Shown piece by piece: positions 1 to 7,695 of a DNA stretch of 64,000 bases; within the stretch, counting starts at the first letter, position 1, and every line of letters begins with the position of its first letter. The stretch covers positions 612,092 to 676,091 of the forward strand of contig NZ_BMRN01000001.1 in assembly GCF_014648655.1 (NCBI RefSeq). The letters are read 5' to 3'. The position numbers and the translations under genes were made by a program. Source of the stretch: Streptomyces atratus. Its GTDB lineage: Bacteria > Actinomycetota > Actinomycetes > Streptomycetales > Streptomycetaceae. The notes under the pieces are model-generated. The model did not search any database and was not told the DNA's origin. It saw only the letters and a program-made list of their open reading frames with translations.

Positions 1-1306
1 ACGCCGCCAGCAGGCCTGGCTGACTCGGTGTGTCGCAGAGCAGGTAGAACACTCCGTCCGCGTACGCCGTCCGGTACTCGAAGCTGCTCGTGCGGAACAT
101 GTTGGTCGTGTTCAGTGGGTGGAACACGGATTTTCCGGTCGCGGCGTCCAGGAACGACGTAGCCTTGGCCGTGACCACCATGACCACCTTGTCGGACGCT
201 TCCAAGCAGGTGGGGGCGTGCTTTCCGGCCTCCGACCATGCCTTGACGGCGTCGGGTCCGGCCAGAACGATCTGTTCCGGCCCGTCCGTCGAGGACGGCG
301 ACGCGGAGGAGGCGGACGTGGATCGCGCGCCCGACGGAGAGGTCGGCCGCGCAGTGGGCCCGGGCCCGCCGGCCCGGCCGTCGGGTGCCGGTGACGAGTC
401 GCCGGAGAAAGCGAGTGCTGCCGCGGTCCCGCCGAGTACGGCCGCGCCCCCGGCCAGAGCGGTGATCAGCTTCCGGCGGCTGACACCCGCGCCGACAGCG
501 ATCTCCGGCGGCGGAGGAAGCGGGCCCAGGCCGCCACCCCCGGCGGACACCGATCCCACCGCCGCGGTTGCGGCGGCCATGTCGGCGGTCACCGTCGGCG
601 GCAGCCAACTGCCCGCCAGGGCAGGCAGGTTCTGATGCCTCAGGTAGGCGATGAGTTGCTCCGCGGTGGGACGGTCCGACGGTTCCGGGTACAGGCAGCC
701 GCCGATCACGTCACGCAGCGACACCGGGAGTGCGTCCGTGTCCGGCTCGCCTCCGGAAGCCGCGAACAGCACGGTCGACCCGAGGTCGAACATGTCGTCC
801 GTCGGTGAGGGTGCCGGACTTCCGGTGGCTCCCACCATCCCCAGTGCGGTGATGCGGGGCCCGTCCATGGTCAGCAGCACCGAGTCCGGGTTCACCTCGC
901 CGTGGACCGTACCGGCCGCGTGGAGTGCGGCCAGCGCCCGGGCGAGGCCGTCGGCGAGCACCCGCAGAGCCGGTTCGGACAGCGGGCCGTGCCGGTCCAC
1001 CGCCTGCCGGAGCGGCAGTCCGGCGGTGAACCGGGTCGCCAGCCAGGGAACCGGCGCGTCGGCGTCGGCATCCACCACCGGTATGAGGAAGGCACCGGAC
1101 AGCGTCCGTGCCGCCCCGACGGCGGCTCGGAACCGCTCCCGGAACCCCGGGTCCGCGGCGAGTTCGGGCCCCACGACCGTGACCGTGACGAGGAGCCCCT
1201 CGTCCGAGCGGGCCGCGAAGACTTCGCTCCCGCCGGCGGTGCTCTGTCTTCCGAGCAGCGCATACGGCCCGATCCGACGAGCACCGTCTGCTCCGGGATG
1301 ATCCAT
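1..1306 (-). CDS. Membrane-anchored Ser/Thr kinase-like protein (pseudokinase), 3' end outside window
   Basis: Partial: 435 codons are visible and the C-terminus lies left of the window. The N-terminal ~260 residues follow the Ser/Thr kinase fold of Streptomyces Pkn proteins, but the catalytic positions are replaced. The VAIK lysine is Thr (VTVTVV), HRDxKPxN reads HGEVNPDSVLL, and DFG reads ALG. A proline-rich linker and one membrane segment (KLITALAGGAAVLGGTAAAL) follow. The external part then begins with a strand pattern like PQQ/beta-propeller sensor domains (inference). The ATG has a GAGGGG ribosome site six bases upstream and begins 10 bp after the TIR gene stop, so the two are probably co-translated. 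It probably acts as a binding scaffold or sensor and not as an active kinase. Confidence 0.8.
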   Translation of the reverse strand, partial: MDHPGADGARRIGPYALLGRQSTAGGSEVFAARSDEGLLVTVTVVGPELAADPGFRERFRAAVGAARTLSGAFLIPVVDADADAPVPWLATRFTAGLPLRQAVDRHGPLSEPALRVLADGLARALAALHAAGTVHGEVNPDSVLLTMDGPRITALGMVGATGSPAPSPTDDMFDLGSTVLFAASGGEPDTDALPVSLRDVIGGCLYPEPSDRPTAEQLIAYLRHQNLPALAGSWLPPTVTADMAAATAAVGSVSAGGGGLGPLPPPPEIAVGAGVSRRKLITALAGGAAVLGGTAAALAFSGDSSPAPDGRAGGPGPTARPTSPSGARSTSASSASPSSTDGPEQIVLAGPDAVKAWSEAGKHAPTCLEASDKVVMVVTAKATSFLDAATGKSVFHPLNTTNMFRTSSFEYRTAYADGVFYLLCDTPSQPGLLAA

Positions 1307-1316
1307 CCTCAGCCCC

Positions 1317-1925
1317 TCACGCCAGCCTGATCGTCTGATCACGGGCCGCCTGGTAAGCGCTGCCGCCGCCGGACACATGGGCCGTCATGGTGATTGATGG
1401 CTCCGGATCGGCGGCCGGCTCCGTGCCGTGCCCGGGTTCGACAGCGGGGTCGGTATCGGTATCGGACAGGAGAGCGGTCACCGCGTCGCCCAAGTGCTCC
1501 AGCCCGTCCGGCAGATGGGTCTCCGGAACGCGGAGGAACTGCAGGCGCGCCAGCTCCGCGATCTCGGCCGGCAGCGCCGAGGCGTCGGGCAGCATCGTCG
1601 CGTCACCCAGAAGTACCGGGACGACGCGGTTTCCCGCCCGCAGCGCTGTCGCGATCTCCAGCCGGACCCAGTCGTGAGCCCGGTCCAGGAGCCGCACCCC
1701 GTCCTCGCTCCGCGCGTCGAGCCACCCTGGCCCGATCAGTACGCACATGAGCTCGCACTCGGCGGCCTGCCTCCGCAGGATCTCGGCGAAATCGGCCCCG
1801 GGCGGTATCGACCGGCCCGACTTGAAGATCTCGTCGGCACCCAAGCGGTCGGACAGCGCGCGGTAGACGCGATTTCGCATCCACCGGGAGTCCGGTTTGC
1901 GAAAGCTGAGGAAGATGCGCGGCAC
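1317..1925 (-). CDS. TIR-domain protein
   Basis: This 202-residue protein has a TIR domain at about residues 1-135. It opens with the beta-A strand RIFLSFR, then a SIPPG loop, then CVLIGPGWLD. A DWVRLE helix follows, whose Glu90 sits where NAD-cleaving TIR domains carry the catalytic glutamate. An acidic, proline-rich tail ends in a short motif around GGGSAYQAARDQ (see findings). The start is GTG with GAGGGGG five bases upstream. It is first in an operon with the downstream pseudokinase gene and is divergent from an XRE regulator 124 bp away. TIR proteins of this type act as NAD-consuming effectors or signal producers in bacterial immunity. Its role here is inferred from the domain and context only. 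Confidence 0.85.
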   Translation of the reverse strand: MPRIFLSFRKPDSRWMRNRVYRALSDRLGADEIFKSGRSIPPGADFAEILRRQAAECELMCVLIGPGWLDARSEDGVRLLDRAHDWVRLEIATALRAGNRVVPVLLGDATMLPDASALPAEIAELARLQFLRVPETHLPDGLEHLGDAVTALLSDTDTDPAVEPGHGTEPAADPEPSITMTAHVSGGGSAYQAARDQTIRLA

Positions 1926-2049
1926 AATTGCCCCCTCTCTGGCAAGCCTTGACGTCAGGGATCGTGCTCACCCTAGGGGCGCCGTACTCGCCCGGTGGCT
2001 ATTCGCCGGGGATTGAATAGCGGCCGCAGGGCTCCGTACGCTGGCGGGT

Positions 2050-3243
2050 ATGGATCCGGCGGACAGCTCGGCAGGGACGGTCCCGGCAGGGAGATCGCCC
2101 AGCATGCGTCTGCCGCCGGGCGACTTCGGCGTCGTCCTGGCCACACTCCGGGCACGTCGGGGGTGGAGCGTGCGCGAGTTCGCCCGGCGTGCGAACGTGT
2201 CCGAAGGGCAGATCTGCAATCTGGAGAGCGGGCTGCGCAACCCGACGCCCGCTGTGGCGGCGGCATGCGACGCGGCCTTCGGCACCGGCGGGGAACTCGT
2301 CGAGCTGGCCGGGGCCGGCCGCCGCGGCGCCCGGGCCGAGGGCGTCGTCGAGGCCGGCCCCGTGGTCGCCGGATACGAGCGGGTCCTGTGGGAGCTGAAG
2401 GACATCGGCAGATCCACCGGACCGAGGTTCGTCACCGCTTCGATGAAGTCGATCACGCGGATCCTGACGGACGCCGGTCCGCACGCCGTTGGCGAGCAGC
2501 GTGCCGAGATCTGGCTGCTGGCCTCGAGGTTCGCCGAATACACGGGGTGGATGGCACAAGAGGCGGGAAATCCCGCGGAGGCGTTGCGCTGGACGAATCT
2601 CGCTGTCCGCTGGGGCGCACACGGCGGGGACGAAACGGTGGCCGCGTATGCCCTGGTCCGCAAGGCGTTCATCGCCCAGCACCGCGGTGACACCTATGCG
2701 GCGATCGGATTCGCCGACCAGGCGGCCGGGCACCCGGCGGCCAACCCGGTGATCCGTGCGCACGCCGCGCGCCGCGCGGCCCAGGGGCATGCGCGCCGTG
2801 GCGATGCGGGGGCCTGCCGGGAGGCACTGGAGCGGTTCAGAAGCCACGCCGCCGAGGCCATCGGCGACCGGAGCCCTCACTGGGGCCCTCGCACCGAGAA
2901 CGGCAGCCCTCGGCTCATCGAGGCGTCCTGCATGCTCAGCCTCCGTCGCTTCGAGGTGGCCGCCGACCTTTTCGCCACCGAGCGCCGGCGTCGGCCGACC
3001 GTCCCGGCGGACAGCAACTCCCTGGCCCGCTTCGCGGTTCGGCAGGCGACAGCCCTGGCCGGTGTCGGCCGCCTCGACGACGCCTGTCAGATCGTCGAGG
3101 CCACGCTGCCCGTGATCAAGCGCATCGATTCGGCCACCGTCCGCGCGGAGCTGGGCCGTTTCGTGGAACAGGCCCGGACCCGGAGAGCCAGCCCGGGCCA
3201 ACTCGCCCTCATCGACGCATCGTCCGCCCTCGCGATCGGCTGA
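2050..3243 (+). CDS. XRE-family helix-turn-helix regulator with TPR-like C-terminus
   Basis: This 397-residue protein has an XRE helix-turn-helix at about residues 25-80 (GWSVREFARRANVSEGQICN, followed by LESG). A long alpha-helical, alanine-rich C-terminal region resembles the tetratricopeptide tails of many Streptomyces XRE regulators. ATG at 2050 is used; an in-frame ATG at 2104 would begin just before the DNA-binding domain and is also possible. It is divergent from the TIR/pseudokinase operon, so it is the natural candidate for controlling it. It ends 18 bp from the stop of the convergent siderophore-interacting protein gene. The ligand is unknown. Confidence 0.75.
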   Translation: MDPADSSAGTVPAGRSPSMRLPPGDFGVVLATLRARRGWSVREFARRANVSEGQICNLESGLRNPTPAVAAACDAAFGTGGELVELAGAGRRGARAEGVVEAGPVVAGYERVLWELKDIGRSTGPRFVTASMKSITRILTDAGPHAVGEQRAEIWLLASRFAEYTGWMAQEAGNPAEALRWTNLAVRWGAHGGDETVAAYALVRKAFIAQHRGDTYAAIGFADQAAGHPAANPVIRAHAARRAAQGHARRGDAGACREALERFRSHAAEAIGDRSPHWGPRTENGSPRLIEASCMLSLRRFEVAADLFATERRRRPTVPADSNSLARFAVRQATALAGVGRLDDACQIVEATLPVIKRIDSATVRAELGRFVEQARTRRASPGQLALIDASSALAIG

Positions 3244-3261
3244 CGGTACGGACAGATCTGG

Positions 3262-4113
3262 CTAGGACGGGTCCCGGTCCTCCGCCGCACGCTCCTTCGC
3301 CCAGGCCAGGTCCTCCTCCGTCGGGGCGTCGTCCTGGGTGAGGCTCATCCGCCAGTAGCCGCTGAACTCCACGGCGGCCCTGGGCAGTCCGCGCTCCTCG
3401 ACCAGATGGCGGCGCAGGGCCCGCACCGCCCCGGCCTCGCCGGCCAGCCACGCCGCACCGGACCCGGCGGGCAGTTCGGCGCCCCTCACCGCGTCCGTCA
3501 ATGTCTCGCCCCGGTCCCGGTGCACCCAGTGGACGCTCACCTCGCCGGGCGAGTCGAGCACCTGCTCCTCCGCCTCGTCGGCCACCTCGGCGTACACCAC
3601 CGCCCGCGCCCCGGCCGGGAGGGACTCCAGGAGCGTCCCGATCGCCGGGAGCGCCGTCTCGTCCCCGGCCAGCAGCAGCCAGTCGGCGGTGGGCAGCGGC
3701 CGGGCGTACATCGACGACGGGCCGACCATGCCGAGGACGTCCCCGGGGCGCGCGTCCCGGCCCCAGCGGGCGGCGGGTCCTTCGTCGCCGTGGAGCACGA
3801 AGTCGACGGCCATCAGGCCGAGCCGCCGGTCGTACGCGCGAACCGTGAAGCTCCGCATCAGCGGACGTTCGGACTCGGGGATCGCGAGGTACGCCTCGTA
3901 CCACCGCATGCCGTACGTGTCGTCGGCGTCCGGCTCCGGCAGCCGCGGCACCTCCTGCCCGTCCCTCGGGAAGCAGAGCTTCATCTGCTGGTCGGGCCGG
4001 TCCTCCATGAGCTCCGCCGGCGCGTCCCCGGCGAAGGTGATGCGTGCCGTCCGCGGGGTGATCCGCTCCACGCCCACGACCCGTACGTACGACACGGGCA
4101 ATGCCTGCCCCAT
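3262..4113 (-). CDS. Siderophore-interacting protein (FAD/NAD(P)H ferric-siderophore reductase)
   Basis: This 283-residue cytoplasmic flavoprotein belongs to the ViuB/SIP family, which reduces imported ferric siderophores to release iron. The FAD-binding motif RSFTVR is at residues 87-92, followed by HGDEGPAARW, a nucleotide-binding strand WLLLAGDETALPAI near 150, and the C-terminal YWR motif. ATG at 4113 is preferred over GTG at 4125 because GAGAGTGGG sits at a proper distance only for the former. It is divergent from a TetR gene, and two matching operator-like palindromes lie between them, so it is probably repressed by that TetR protein. No siderophore transport genes are adjacent. Confidence 0.88.
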   Translation of the reverse strand: MGQALPVSYVRVVGVERITPRTARITFAGDAPAELMEDRPDQQMKLCFPRDGQEVPRLPEPDADDTYGMRWYEAYLAIPESERPLMRSFTVRAYDRRLGLMAVDFVLHGDEGPAARWGRDARPGDVLGMVGPSSMYARPLPTADWLLLAGDETALPAIGTLLESLPAGARAVVYAEVADEAEEQVLDSPGEVSVHWVHRDRGETLTDAVRGAELPAGSGAAWLAGEAGAVRALRRHLVEERGLPRAAVEFSGYWRMSLTQDDAPTEEDLAWAKERAAEDRDPS

Positions 4114-4142
4114 CGCGGCACCCACTCTCTGCGACTGATAGT

Positions 4143-4187
4143 TTATGCCGTAAGGAATTACCTCGGCGAAGTTACTTTATGACGTAA
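4143..4187. promoter_or_regulatory. Twin operator-like palindromes between SIP and tetR genes
   Basis: The near-palindrome TTATGCCGTAA (4143-4153) recurs as TTATGACGTAA (4177-4187), both followed by GG. They are 34 bp apart, close to three helical turns. The second copy overlaps the tetR ribosome site (AAGGAG, 4186-4191). This is a typical arrangement for a TetR-family repressor controlling itself and a divergent partner; the binding assignment is inferred. Confidence 0.6.
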
Positions 4188-4197
4188 GGAGTCGCAA

Positions 4198-5019
4198 GTG
4201 GTGGTCTTTGCCGGACAGGGCGACGCCCGCCGTTCGATGTCCCTGCTCTGGCGCACCGAACAGCCGGCGCAGCGGCGCCGCGGCCCCGGGCCGGGCCCCA
4301 GGCCGGGGCTGAGCGCGGACGCGATCGTGACCGCTGCGATCGCCGTCGCCGACGAGGACGGCATGGCCGCGCTCTCGATGCGCGCGGTGGGCGAGCGGCT
4401 GGGACGTACGGCGATGGCGCTCTACACCTACGTCCCCAGCAAGAGCGAGCTGCTGGACCTGATGTACGACGCCGTCCACGCCGAGTTGCCCACCCGGTAC
4501 GCCGGCATCGACAACTGGCGTACGGGACTGACCGATTGGGCACACGACACGCTCGCGTTCCTCCTCCGCCACCCTTGGGTGCTCCAGGTCTCCCAGGCCC
4601 GCCCGGTCCTCGGCCCGCACGAGTACGCCGGCCTGGACACGCTCGTACGCCTGCTGAACGGAACCGGGCTCGACGCGTCGCTCCGGCGGCGGCTGGTCGG
4701 CACGCTGACCCACTTCGTCCGCGGCTGCGCCGGGACGGTCGCCGAGGCGCGGCAGGCCGCGGCGGTGACGGGCGAGTCGGACGAGGAGTGGTGGTTCGCC
4801 CGCTCGGCGCTGCTGGGCGAGGTGGCGCCCGACTTCGCGGACCGCTATCCGAGCCTGAGCGCGATGGAGAGCGAGGGCACCCCGCAGCAGCCGCCCTCCG
4901 CCCCCGGCGAGGAGGCGATGCCGTACCTGGAGCGCGAGGCGCGCGAGACGTTCGCCGTCGGACTCGACGTGATGCTCGACGGGATCGACGCGGCGATCCG
5001 GCGCATGGGCACTCCGTGA
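4198..5019 (+). CDS. TetR/AcrR-family transcriptional regulator
   Basis: This 273-residue regulator has a TetR helix-turn-helix at about residues 38-85 (MRAVGERLGRTAMALYTYVP). The longer-than-usual C-terminal ligand domain resembles the TetR_C type found with MarR-like drug and redox regulators. The start is GTG at 4198 with AAGGAG six bases upstream. An arginine/proline-rich 35-residue leader precedes the DNA-binding domain, so an internal start cannot be excluded. It is divergent from the siderophore-interacting protein gene, with two shared operator-like sites, which suggests autoregulation and control of the flavoprotein. Confidence 0.85.
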   Translation: MVVFAGQGDARRSMSLLWRTEQPAQRRRGPGPGPRPGLSADAIVTAAIAVADEDGMAALSMRAVGERLGRTAMALYTYVPSKSELLDLMYDAVHAELPTRYAGIDNWRTGLTDWAHDTLAFLLRHPWVLQVSQARPVLGPHEYAGLDTLVRLLNGTGLDASLRRRLVGTLTHFVRGCAGTVAEARQAAAVTGESDEEWWFARSALLGEVAPDFADRYPSLSAMESEGTPQQPPSAPGEEAMPYLEREARETFAVGLDVMLDGIDAAIRRMGTP

Positions 5020-5085
5020 CCCCACGAGCGCGCGTCGCCGCCGCGGTGCCCGGTCGGCATCGCGGCGGCGACGTGGCTCACGAAC

Positions 5086-5946
5086 TCACGGCTTGGGCAG
5101 GGCACATCCCGGCCGGTTGAGGTCGAACTTGTTGCCGGTACCGATGCACGGCACGATGCCGTAGGTCTCCTGGGCGTAGTTGATGCCCTGGCGCACCGTC
5201 ACATTGCCGCTCTCGTCGACCTCGCACGGGTTGTTGTCCGTGCACTGCTGTCCGTCCTCGTTGCCGGTGTTGTTGACGGCGACGACCTTGCCGGTCGCGT
5301 TGTCGATCACCGGGGAGCCGGACGTGCCGCCGATGGTCTGGCAGGCGGAGGTGTAGCGGACCGAGTCCTTCCAGGTCCACTCGCCCTCCTTGAGACGGTA
5401 GACGAAACCGTCCACATTGCAGGCGTACGTGCGCTTCCAGTAGCCGGAGACCACCGTGATCGCGGTGCCCTGGACCGGGTGCGCGGTGTTGAGCTCCAGC
5501 GCCTTGATGCCGTAGCTGCTCTCGATCTGGGCGTAGGTGCGGGTGAGTTGGTACACCGATATGTCGGTGTCGGTCATCGTCCCGTACGCGATCTTGCTCG
5601 CCCGCAGGGTGCCGACTCCGCTGCCCGAGGCGTTCAGCAGGGTGAAGCTACGGGTGGACGGCTGGTTGAACACGACCTCGCCCGGCCCCGGGAATCCCGA
5701 CTCCATGCAGTGCCCGTTGGAGAGCACGAGCGCGGGGTCGGAGGGCTGGGAGCTGGGCGTACGGACGACGGAGCCGGAACAGTTGCTGAGCGCGACGGTC
5801 CCGGCGAAGTTGACCGCCTTGGGGCTGAGCTTCGTCTTGACGGTGTCGGTCGCTGCCGCGTCGTGGCCGGTGGCCGCGGTCGCGGGTGCGATTCCCGCCC
5901 CGAGCAGCAGAACGGTGAAGAGCGCGCCGACGAGAGGCTTCTTCAT
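5086..5946 (-). CDS. Secreted trypsin-like serine protease (family S1)
   Basis: This 286-residue exported protein has a Sec signal peptide (residues 1-24, ending PATA). The catalytic triad is readable: His79 in SNGHC, Asp128 in TDTDIS and Ser209 in GGTSGSP. Several cysteine pairs fit an extracellular enzyme. ATG at 5946 has GGAGGGG eight bases upstream. The gene stands alone, facing the convergent tetR end. Its upstream region carries three stacked inverted repeats that suggest regulation. The substrate is unknown. The C-terminal half (CTDNNPCEVDESG) resembles Streptomyces proteins annotated simply as serine protease. Confidence 0.85.
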   Translation of the reverse strand: MKKPLVGALFTVLLLGAGIAPATAATGHDAAATDTVKTKLSPKAVNFAGTVALSNCSGSVVRTPSSQPSDPALVLSNGHCMESGFPGPGEVVFNQPSTRSFTLLNASGSGVGTLRASKIAYGTMTDTDISVYQLTRTYAQIESSYGIKALELNTAHPVQGTAITVVSGYWKRTYACNVDGFVYRLKEGEWTWKDSVRYTSACQTIGGTSGSPVIDNATGKVVAVNNTGNEDGQQCTDNNPCEVDESGNVTVRQGINYAQETYGIVPCIGTGNKFDLNRPGCALPKP

Positions 5947-5972
5947 GTGGGGGTCCCCTCCAGTGACCTGTG

Positions 5973-6034
5973 CAGGGCCCAAATGGCCCCTGCGGCCGAA
6001 GTTCCTTCGGTTTTGACATGCGCATGTTGGCGCA
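5973..6034. promoter_or_regulatory. Stacked inverted repeats upstream of the protease gene
   Basis: Three inverted repeats lie in the 90 bp upstream of the protease ribosome site. The first is CAGGGCCCAAATGGCCCCTG (5973-5992, imperfect). The second is CCGAAGTTCCTTCGG (5996-6010, perfect arms). The third is TGCGC/GCGCA (6019-6034). They may be operators or the terminator of the upstream AraC gene, which is transcribed toward them from 6987 to 6121. Confidence 0.35.
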
Positions 6035-6120
6035 CGGCAAGGGCCCCCACAAGGGGCGGTTTCAAGCCGTCGGGTATCGGGCCGTTCGGTCTCAGGCCGT
6101 CGGGCCCGTGCCGGCCGGTC

Positions 6121-6987
6121 TCAGACCGCGGTCCGCTCCACCGGGATCCAGAGCTCCGCCTCGGCCTGTCCGGCGTCCTGCGACACCCGGGTGCGCAGGA
6201 TCTCGGGACCGGGCCTGCTCCGGTACGGATTGGACGAGAACCACTGGGTGAACACATCCCGCCACAGATACTGAAGTGCCTGCGGGAAGGGCCCGGAGTT
6301 CTCGAAGACGGCCCACGCGCCCGCCGGGACCACCAGTGCGTCCAGGTCCTCGGGCACGGCCCCACCGGTCACCACGGCGTGGTAGTAGTCGAGTTCGGTC
6401 CCCTCCGCCCGGCTGTCGGCGAGGTTGTCGCTGACCGAGACGACTCCCTCCGGTTCCTGGTCGGACAGTTCCGCGATGCGCCGCACCGTCTCCTGTCCGA
6501 TGCCCCGGATGAATTCGGCGATGGCCGGATTCATCCCTTCGTGCACGAGCGGAACCCGCGCCTTCTTCCCGACCACACGGAACTCCTCCTTCTCCACGAT
6601 CCGGTACCGCATGCTGCCGCTCCCTTCGACCACGAGGTGGAAGGACATCCGGGGCTGGGACCGCAGAGCCGCACCGGTCCGTCTGGCCTCGCCGGGACCG
6701 ACACCGTGCATGGCCCGGAACGCCCGCGCGAACGCCTCCCCCGAGCTGTACCCGTAGCGCACCGCGATCTCCAGCAGCGTCCGCTCCCCTGCCAGCACCT
6801 CGGCGCCCGCGAAGGTCAGCCGCCGACGCCGGATGTATTCCGTCAGGGGCATCCCGGCCAACGCCGAAAACATCCGCCGGAAGTGGTACTCCGACGTCAG
6901 CGCGATACGCGCCGCCTCGGCCGCATCGATCCGCTGACCGAGGCGGCCCTCGATGTGCTCCATGGCCTGGTTCAGCCGCTCCAGCAC
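6121..6987 (-). CDS. AraC-family regulator with GyrI-like effector domain
   Basis: This 288-residue protein has two AraC helix-turn-helix motifs in the first ~110 residues, including the second-helix signature IAVRYGYSSGEAFARAFRAM. A GyrI-like small-molecule-binding domain follows (about 125-288; LVVPAGAWAVFENSGPFPQA). It is the Rob/BmrR-like architecture that senses hydrophobic compounds. The start is GTG at 6987 with GGAAGGAG six bases upstream. It lies 39 bp downstream of the DUF3626 gene on the same strand and may be co-transcribed with it. No obvious transporter target is adjacent. Confidence 0.87.
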   Translation of the reverse strand: MLERLNQAMEHIEGRLGQRIDAAEAARIALTSEYHFRRMFSALAGMPLTEYIRRRRLTFAGAEVLAGERTLLEIAVRYGYSSGEAFARAFRAMHGVGPGEARRTGAALRSQPRMSFHLVVEGSGSMRYRIVEKEEFRVVGKKARVPLVHEGMNPAIAEFIRGIGQETVRRIAELSDQEPEGVVSVSDNLADSRAEGTELDYYHAVVTGGAVPEDLDALVVPAGAWAVFENSGPFPQALQYLWRDVFTQWFSSNPYRSRPGPEILRTRVSQDAGQAEAELWIPVERTAV

Positions 6988-7026
6988 CCCGGACTCCTTC
7001 CCTTACGGGCACTCACGTCAGGAAGC

Positions 7027-7641
7027 TCACACCCCGGCGGACCCGACATTCCGTGCCCGGATCGGCCGGGTCGGGTGCGGCGGTGCGCCGAAGCGCGCGA
7101 GGCAGTGCCAGACCATCTTGAGCGACTGCGGCTCGTACCGGCCGGTGCGGGCCGCGTCTGCGATGATGCGGGGATCGAGCATGCCGTCCTGTGCGATCTC
7201 GGCGCCGAGATCCACGAACTCCGCACCCCGGTAGTCGGGGTGACGCCGCAACTGCTCGACGGTCAGCCGGAAGTGCGCGGAACCGAACCTCGGAGCCGCG
7301 CCGACGGCTCTGCGACGGAAGTTCAACGCCCCGTACACCGGCCGCTGTTCGGCGGGCGCATCGTCATACGCACCGTCGAAGATCCGGCTCTCCCAGCGCC
7401 ACCGGTCACCGCCCGGACGCGCGGTCAGGCCGCCGTTGCCGGTGCCGGTGACGAACTGCGAACGGTAGACACCGTCCTCGGCCAGCCGGACCAGGATCGG
7501 CCGGCCGCCCGCCATCCGGTCGGGATGGAAGTTCAGCGTCAGGGGCAGTGCGGGGTCGAGCGGCCTGCCCGCGGACCGGGACTCGACATGGCTCAGAGCC
7601 CGCACCTGCGGCGACGGGTACGGGGCTGCGTTCACCGGCAC
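7027..7641 (-). CDS. DUF3626-family protein, apparently internally shortened
   Basis: This 204-residue cytoplasmic protein carries the DUF3626 signature (NFHPDR, YRSQFVTGTGNGGLTA, GGDRWRWESRIF, PVYGALNFRR, PRFGSA). Family members recalled from memory are near 300 residues. Here the sequence jumps from FGSAHFRL to the C-terminal VEQLRRHPDYRG...WHCLARFG block, so a middle segment seems missing in frame. Function is unknown. The start is one of two close GTG codons (7641 or 7635). It probably forms a two-gene unit with the AraC regulator. Confidence 0.7.
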   Translation of the reverse strand: MPVNAAPYPSPQVRALSHVESRSAGRPLDPALPLTLNFHPDRMAGGRPILVRLAEDGVYRSQFVTGTGNGGLTARPGGDRWRWESRIFDGAYDDAPAEQRPVYGALNFRRRAVGAAPRFGSAHFRLTVEQLRRHPDYRGAEFVDLGAEIAQDGMLDPRIIADAARTGRYEPQSLKMVWHCLARFGAPPHPTRPIRARNVGSAGV

Positions 7642-7695
7642 AGTGTGCCGGAGTGCGGTTCACCGCCGCACCCGGATTGCGGCCGGCCGCCGGTA

